The notes under the pieces were generated by a model. It had not been told where the DNA came from and did not search any database. It saw only the letters and a list, made by a program, of their open reading frames with translations. DNA of 36,703 nucleotides from an uncultured Phocaeicola sp. (GTDB lineage Bacteria > Bacteroidota > Bacteroidia > Bacteroidales > Bacteroidaceae), in the NCBI GenBank assembly GCA_944321335.1, contig CALUKX010000027.1, positions 1 to 36,703 of the forward strand. The letters run 5' to 3'. Both the position numbers and the translations under genes were made by a program. Each line of letters begins with the position of its first letter. The first letter of the stretch is position 1. Below are positions 32,756 through 36,703 of this stretch, one piece after another.

Positions 32756-35131
32756 ATGAAAAGATTGGTTTCCTTATGGATATGTGTGGCGTTGTTGGGT
32801 GTTGTTGACCTATGGGGACAGACCTATCGAATGGAAGGGGTGGTGATCGATAAGGTGAGCCGTCGGCCTTTGGAGTTTGTGAATGTGCTGGTAGTGGGGC
32901 TTTCTGTCGGATCGTCGACCGATAAGGACGGGCGGTTTGTCATAGAAGGGCTTGCGCCGGGCATTTATCGCCTGCAAGCGTCGATGTTGGGGTATAAGAC
33001 GACCTTTACACCCGAGTATCGGGTCAATCACCGTGTTCCGCATATTCAGATAGAGATGGAGGAGGAGAGAACCGAACTGCAGGGTGTGACTGTGACCGCC
33101 ACTCCTTTTTCGAGGGTTGCCGAAAGTCCGGTAAGCCTTCGGGTTATCGGTGTGCAGGAGATAGAGAAAGTGCCGGGAGCTAATCGCGACATTTCGCGTG
33201 TGGTACAGAATTATCCGGGTGTAGCCTTTTCGCCCATCGGCTATCGGAACGACCTTATCGTGAGAGGGGGAGGCCCTTCCGAAAACCGTTTCTTTCTGGA
33301 TGGAGTGGAGATTCCCAATATCAATCATTTCAGTACACAAGGGGCTTCGGGCGGTCCGGTAGGATTGATTGACGCCGATCTGATACGGAGCGTGAAGTTC
33401 TATAGCGGTGCGTTCCCCTCAAGCCGTGGCAATGCGCTGAGTTCCATCCTCGATTTCAGCCTTCGCGACGGGGACATGGAACAGCGGTCGGTAAAAGCTA
33501 CTTTGGGAGCTTCGGAGGCTTCCGTCACATCCAACGGATATATCGGGAAAAAGACATCGTATCTTGTATCTGTCCGCCAATCCTATCTGCAAATGTTGTT
33601 TAAGGCATTGGGGCTTCCTTTCCTTCCCGCTTATACCGATGCTTCCTTCAAACTGAAAACGCGTTTCAACCCGTATCATGAATTGACTTTGCTTGGACTG
33701 GGAGGCATCGACCGGATGAAGCTGAATTTTGATACCGAAGGAGAGGACAACGAATATTTGTTGGGCTATCTGCCCGAAATCAATCAGGAAACCTTCACTG
33801 TGGGAGGGGTGTACCGGCATTATGCAGGCAGGCATGTGCAGACCTTGACCTTGAGCCATAGCTATCTGAACAACCGCAACCTGAAGTACCGCGACAACGA
33901 TGAAAGCACCGAAGATAATCTGATGTTGAAGCTGAAGGCTGTCGAACAAGAAACCCGGCTGCGGATAGAGAACGTATCGTCGTGGAGTGTCTGGAAATTG
34001 CACGCTGGTTTTGAGGCCGGTTATTCCCAATATACCAACCGAAGTTTCCAGAAACTGTTTGTCAAGAATCCGGTTGTCTCTGAATATCGGACAACTTTGG
34101 ATTTCTGGCGTTGGGGATTGTTCGCATCTATGGATTATGCCTCGCCCGATGAAAGTTTTACCGCTTCATTGGGGGTGCGTACCGATGGAAACAACTATAA
34201 CCGTAGGATGAAAGAGCTATGGCGCCAGCTTTCTCCTCGTTTGTCGGTTTCCTGGCGGTTGGCGGACGGCTGGTTTCTGAGCGGCAATGTGGGCTTATAT
34301 TATCAGCTTCCTCCATATACAGCCTTAGGATTTAAGGGGAATGATGGGACATATATAAATCGGAACCTGGAATATACATCGGTTTCACAGGAAAGTATAG
34401 GTCTGGCTTGGCGACCCAATGCCATGATGGAACTCACGTTGGAAGGATTCTATAAGTATTACGACCGCATGCCCCTTTCTGTGACGGATGGTATCCCGTT
34501 GTCGTGTAAAGGTAATGATTATGGTGTGATAGGTAACGAACGTTTGGTTTCTGACGCCGAAGGGCGGTCGTATGGTGTGGAACTGATGTTCCGTTGGCTG
34601 GTCCGGCAACGTTTGAATCTTTCGTCTTCACTGACCGTGTTCCGAAGTGAATTCAGACAGGAGGGCGACAAGGAATATATTCCTTCGGCATGGGATAACC
34701 GTTTTATCTGGAATGCTTCAGGCACGTATAATTTCCGGAATGATTGGAGTGCAGGATTACGTGTCAGTTGGATAGGGGGAGCTCCTTATACTCCTTATGA
34801 TATCGACAAGTCGTCGTTGGTGGATGCTTGGGATGCGCAGGCCAAACCTTATTTCGACTATAACCTTTACAATACCCGACGGCTTCCGGCATACATCCGT
34901 GCCGATATCAGGGTCGACAAGACATTTTATTGGAAGAAATGCATGTTCGGTATCTATATCGACATACAGAATGTTACTGCCAACAAGCTTCGTCAACAGG
35001 ATGTGTGGGTAAGTACCGGGGTTGTTGAAAACCCGTCTGCACCTTTGTCTGAACAACGTTACGTAATGAAAGCGGTCAAACAGGAAAGCGGAACGTTATT
35101 GCCCACATTGGGAGTCACCTTTGAATATTGA
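32756..35131 (+). CDS. TonB-dependent outer-membrane receptor with CarboxypepD_reg-like domain
   Basis: A 791-residue outer-membrane transporter with a signal peptide (1-21, VVDLWGQ). A carboxypeptidase-D-regulatory-like domain lies at about 26-110 (GVVIDKVSRRPLEFVNVLVVG, STDKDGRFVIEGLAPGIYRL). The plug lies at about 115-230 (VTVTATPFSRVAESPVSLRVIGVQEIEKVPGANRDISRVVQNYPGVAF, IVRGGGPSENRFFLDGVEIPN). The barrel ends LGVTFEY with an aromatic residue. It is shorter than SusC proteins and has no SusD partner beside it, so it more likely imports a metal complex, cofactor or peptide than a polysaccharide. The substrate cannot be determined from sequence. Confidence 0.93.
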   Translation: MKRLVSLWICVALLGVVDLWGQTYRMEGVVIDKVSRRPLEFVNVLVVGLSVGSSTDKDGRFVIEGLAPGIYRLQASMLGYKTTFTPEYRVNHRVPHIQIEMEEERTELQGVTVTATPFSRVAESPVSLRVIGVQEIEKVPGANRDISRVVQNYPGVAFSPIGYRNDLIVRGGGPSENRFFLDGVEIPNINHFSTQGASGGPVGLIDADLIRSVKFYSGAFPSSRGNALSSILDFSLRDGDMEQRSVKATLGASEASVTSNGYIGKKTSYLVSVRQSYLQMLFKALGLPFLPAYTDASFKLKTRFNPYHELTLLGLGGIDRMKLNFDTEGEDNEYLLGYLPEINQETFTVGGVYRHYAGRHVQTLTLSHSYLNNRNLKYRDNDESTEDNLMLKLKAVEQETRLRIENVSSWSVWKLHAGFEAGYSQYTNRSFQKLFVKNPVVSEYRTTLDFWRWGLFASMDYASPDESFTASLGVRTDGNNYNRRMKELWRQLSPRLSVSWRLADGWFLSGNVGLYYQLPPYTALGFKGNDGTYINRNLEYTSVSQESIGLAWRPNAMMELTLEGFYKYYDRMPLSVTDGIPLSCKGNDYGVIGNERLVSDAEGRSYGVELMFRWLVRQRLNLSSSLTVFRSEFRQEGDKEYIPSAWDNRFIWNASGTYNFRNDWSAGLRVSWIGGAPYTPYDIDKSSLVDAWDAQAKPYFDYNLYNTRRLPAYIRADIRVDKTFYWKKCMFGIYIDIQNVTANKLRQQDVWVSTGVVENPSAPLSEQRYVMKAVKQESGTLLPTLGVTFEY

Positions 35132-35190
35132 TGGAACTCCCGATGAGACATCGATATAGGTCGGGTAACGATTCCGCTACCCAAATATGC

Positions 35191-36231
35191 TTATGAGAAT
35201 TTTTCTTCGAACTTCATCTCCACATCGTTCACGAACTTGCGTATGGCATCCTGATCGTCTTTCTTGCACACAAGCAAGGCGTTGTCGCGCTCCACGATGA
35301 GATACCCTTCCAGATCCTGCAATACGGCCAGCTTTCCTTCGGGCATAAGGATGATATTCTCCTTGCAGTTATCGAGCAAAGTATTGCTGTGGAGAATCAC
35401 ATTCTGGTTCTTGTCCTTTGGACAAGCATCGTAAAGTGAACTCCATGTGCCCAAATCGGCCCATCCGAAATCGCAAAGCTGAACATAAACATTATCGGCC
35501 TTTTCCATGATGCTGTAATCGATGGAAATATTGGGGCAGGCTGAGAAGTCGGGATGATCACATTCCACCCTCGGACAGACATCCGCCATCATGGTATGGA
35601 AAGCGTTCAGGATGGTATTGACATGCCAGATGAAGATTCCCGAATTCCAATAAAACTCGCCGCTCTGTACAAACATCTCGGCAAACTCCAAAGCCGGCTT
35701 TTCGATAAAAGTTTTCACCTTATAGAAATCACCCTCCCTTTCGTCATCAGCCTGGATATATCCGTAACCGGTCTCCGGTCGGTTCGGTTTCACGCCGATG
35801 GTAACGAGCTTGTCGCTCTTCGAAGCAAAATCCAGTCCCTTGGTGATGGCCTCCTTAAACTCATCGAGCTTGATAATCATGTGGTCGGATGGTGCAACGA
35901 CAATGGTTGCATTGGGGTTGATCTTGTGGATGACGTGCGATGCGTATGCGATGGCCGGTGCTGTATTCCTCCGTTCGTCTTCAATGATGAGCCTTTCTTC
36001 CGACACTTCGGGTAGCATTTGCATTACCATTTCCTTGTAGTCGATATGGGTGGAAACGAAAATATTTGAAGCTGGAACAATGTGTTTGTATCTATCATAG
36101 GTCTGTTGGAGTAAGGTTTGTCCTGTGCCGAAGAAATCGAGGAATTGTTTGGGCAGAGCCTTTCGGCTGTAAGGCCAGAACCTTCGTCCCATTCCTCCGG
36201 CCATGATGATACAATAGTAATTGTTGTTCAT
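35191..36231 (-). CDS. manC: Mannose-1-phosphate guanylyltransferase
   Basis: A 346-residue cytosolic enzyme that makes GDP-mannose from mannose-1-phosphate and GTP, feeding GDP-fucose, capsule and glycoprotein synthesis. The nucleotidyltransferase signature is at the N terminus: IIMAGGMGRRFWPYSRKALPKQFLDFFG (8-35). Other conserved stretches are EERRNTAPAIAYA-like (DERRNTAPAIAYASHVI), VAPSDHMI and EKPALEFAEMFV. It lacks the C-terminal phosphomannose isomerase domain found in bifunctional enzymes, so it is monofunctional. It converges on the TonB receptor gene; no polysaccharide gene is adjacent. Confidence 0.95.
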   Translation of the reverse strand: MNNNYYCIIMAGGMGRRFWPYSRKALPKQFLDFFGTGQTLLQQTYDRYKHIVPASNIFVSTHIDYKEMVMQMLPEVSEERLIIEDERRNTAPAIAYASHVIHKINPNATIVVAPSDHMIIKLDEFKEAITKGLDFASKSDKLVTIGVKPNRPETGYGYIQADDEREGDFYKVKTFIEKPALEFAEMFVQSGEFYWNSGIFIWHVNTILNAFHTMMADVCPRVECDHPDFSACPNISIDYSIMEKADNVYVQLCDFGWADLGTWSSLYDACPKDKNQNVILHSNTLLDNCKENIILMPEGKLAVLQDLEGYLIVERDNALLVCKKDDQDAIRKFVNDVEMKFEEKFS

Positions 36232-36349
36232 GATTTAAGAGTGGCTTTTAAAGTTTACGCTAATATAGTTTTTATTTTGAAAAAACGGAGTGAAAAGGGT
36301 TTTAAATAGTGTTAGATGAAAAATATTTTCACTTTTTTAGCCGGAAATA

Positions 36350-36379
36350 TTGCAGTTTAGAAACTTTTGTTTACCTTTG
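36350..36379 (+). promoter_or_regulatory. Promoter of tRNA-Leu
   Basis: TTG (36350-36352), a 19-base spacer and TACCTTTG (36372-36379) give a consensus promoter 18 bases before the tRNA 5' end. Confidence 0.8.
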
Positions 36380-36397
36380 CACCGCAATTAAGCAAAA

Positions 36398-36481
36398 GCC
36401 CAGATGGCGGAATCGGTAGACGCGCTGGTCTCAAACACCAGTGGAGTAACATCCATCCCGGTTCGACCCCGGGTCTGGGTA
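36398..36481 (+). tRNA. tRNA-Leu (CAA)
   Basis: Acceptor GCCCAGA pairs with TCTGGGT (one G-U), the D-arm reads GGCGGAATCGGTAGACGC, and the anticodon stem CTGGT/ACCAG encloses CTCAAAC (anticodon CAA, reading UUG). A long class II variable arm (GGAGTAACATCC) precedes the T-arm CCGGTTCGACCCCGG. The CCA tail is not encoded. Confidence 0.97.
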
Positions 36482-36486
36482 CAATA

Positions 36487-36530
36487 AAAAAGCTAAGTGT
36501 TGAGTTGTCAATCACTTAGCTTTTTTTGTT
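36487..36530 (+). terminator. Terminator of tRNA-Leu
   Basis: AAGCTAAGTG (36490-36499) pairs with CACTTAGCTT (36513-36522), followed by TTTTTGTTTT. The remaining bases to the window end show no gene or element that I can support. Confidence 0.92.
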
Positions 36531-36703
36531 TTCCTTAATTTCTTCACTATCTCCTCACGTATGGAGCATTTGAAGTATTAATTCTCATTTATCGTTTTCT
36601 TCTTCGATAAAAGAAATAACCTAAAATAACGTGAGTTCGGTATAATAATCTTATGCAATAAGCCTACTTTTATCAATGATGTCAATATTGAGTGACGGTT
36701 TCT

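Noticed and set aside
35132-35190. Terminator between the TonB receptor and manC
   Set aside because: Only a short imperfect stem (GGGTA/TACCC at 35163-35182) without a T tract on either strand is present.
36531-36703. Possible integrase or coding remnant downstream of tRNA-Leu
   Set aside because: The minus-strand frame near 36500-36560 is only about 20 codons, has no start codon and shows no recombinase motif. No repeat of the tRNA 3' end is visible, so an integrated element cannot be supported within the window.

Overview
The window reads as chromosomal DNA of a Bacteroidales gut-type bacterium, probably Parabacteroides/Tannerellaceae-like (genus is inference). The evidence is Bacteroidetes-type promoters (-7 TAnnTTTG, sometimes with TTG about 19 bases upstream), SusC/SusD pairs, DUF4369-type lipoproteins, a large-form IspG and mostly weak Shine-Dalgarno sites. 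I see no phage, transposase or CRISPR array. Most of the window is housekeeping; the accessory parts are a xylan-type polysaccharide utilization locus and a small cluster of uncharacterised envelope genes.

Layout. 1-2964: partial tRNA-Asn (minus) facing away from a PfkB sugar/nucleoside kinase, then an S41 carboxy-terminal protease. 2993-9654 (all minus): uridine-kinase-like protein, then a tight run rpoN - PAP2-like membrane protein - gcvH - purE - ispG, apparently driven by a promoter inside the 3' end of the kinase gene. 9745-14294: Na/Pi cotransporter with PhoU tail, two FKBP-type prolyl isomerases (one lipoprotein, one without a signal peptide), a class III-like sirtuin without zinc cysteines, and a 54-residue rubredoxin. 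14360-25008: a GH35-type beta-galactosidase (minus) divergent from SusC - SusD - surface glycan-binding lipoprotein - GH10 xylanase with two tandem carbohydrate-binding modules inserted in its catalytic domain. 25180-27215 (minus): three secreted or outer-membrane proteins of unknown function. 27216-27754: AT-rich non-coding DNA with orphan promoter-like motifs. 27755-29956: pnp. 29957-30390: non-coding DNA carrying four 22-bp dyad repeats. 30391-32634: thioredoxin-fold lipoprotein without CxxC, greA (leader holds a promoter followed by an intrinsic terminator) and a HIT protein. 32756-36231: a TonB-dependent receptor without SusD, and manC (minus). 36398-36481: tRNA-Leu(CAA).

How the genes work together. 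SusC, SusD, the glycan-binding lipoprotein and the GH10 enzyme match the core of the xylan utilization system of gut Bacteroidetes: surface binding, endo-cleavage and TonB-driven import of xylo-oligosaccharides; the GH35 enzyme could trim galactose or arabinopyranose decorations. No hybrid two-component or other regulator lies in the window. The features most worth a second look are the 22-bp dyad repeat array at 30148-30235, the attenuator-like greA leader, and several enzyme-fold proteins that have lost canonical residues (sirtuin zinc site, thioredoxin CxxC, PAP2 motifs).
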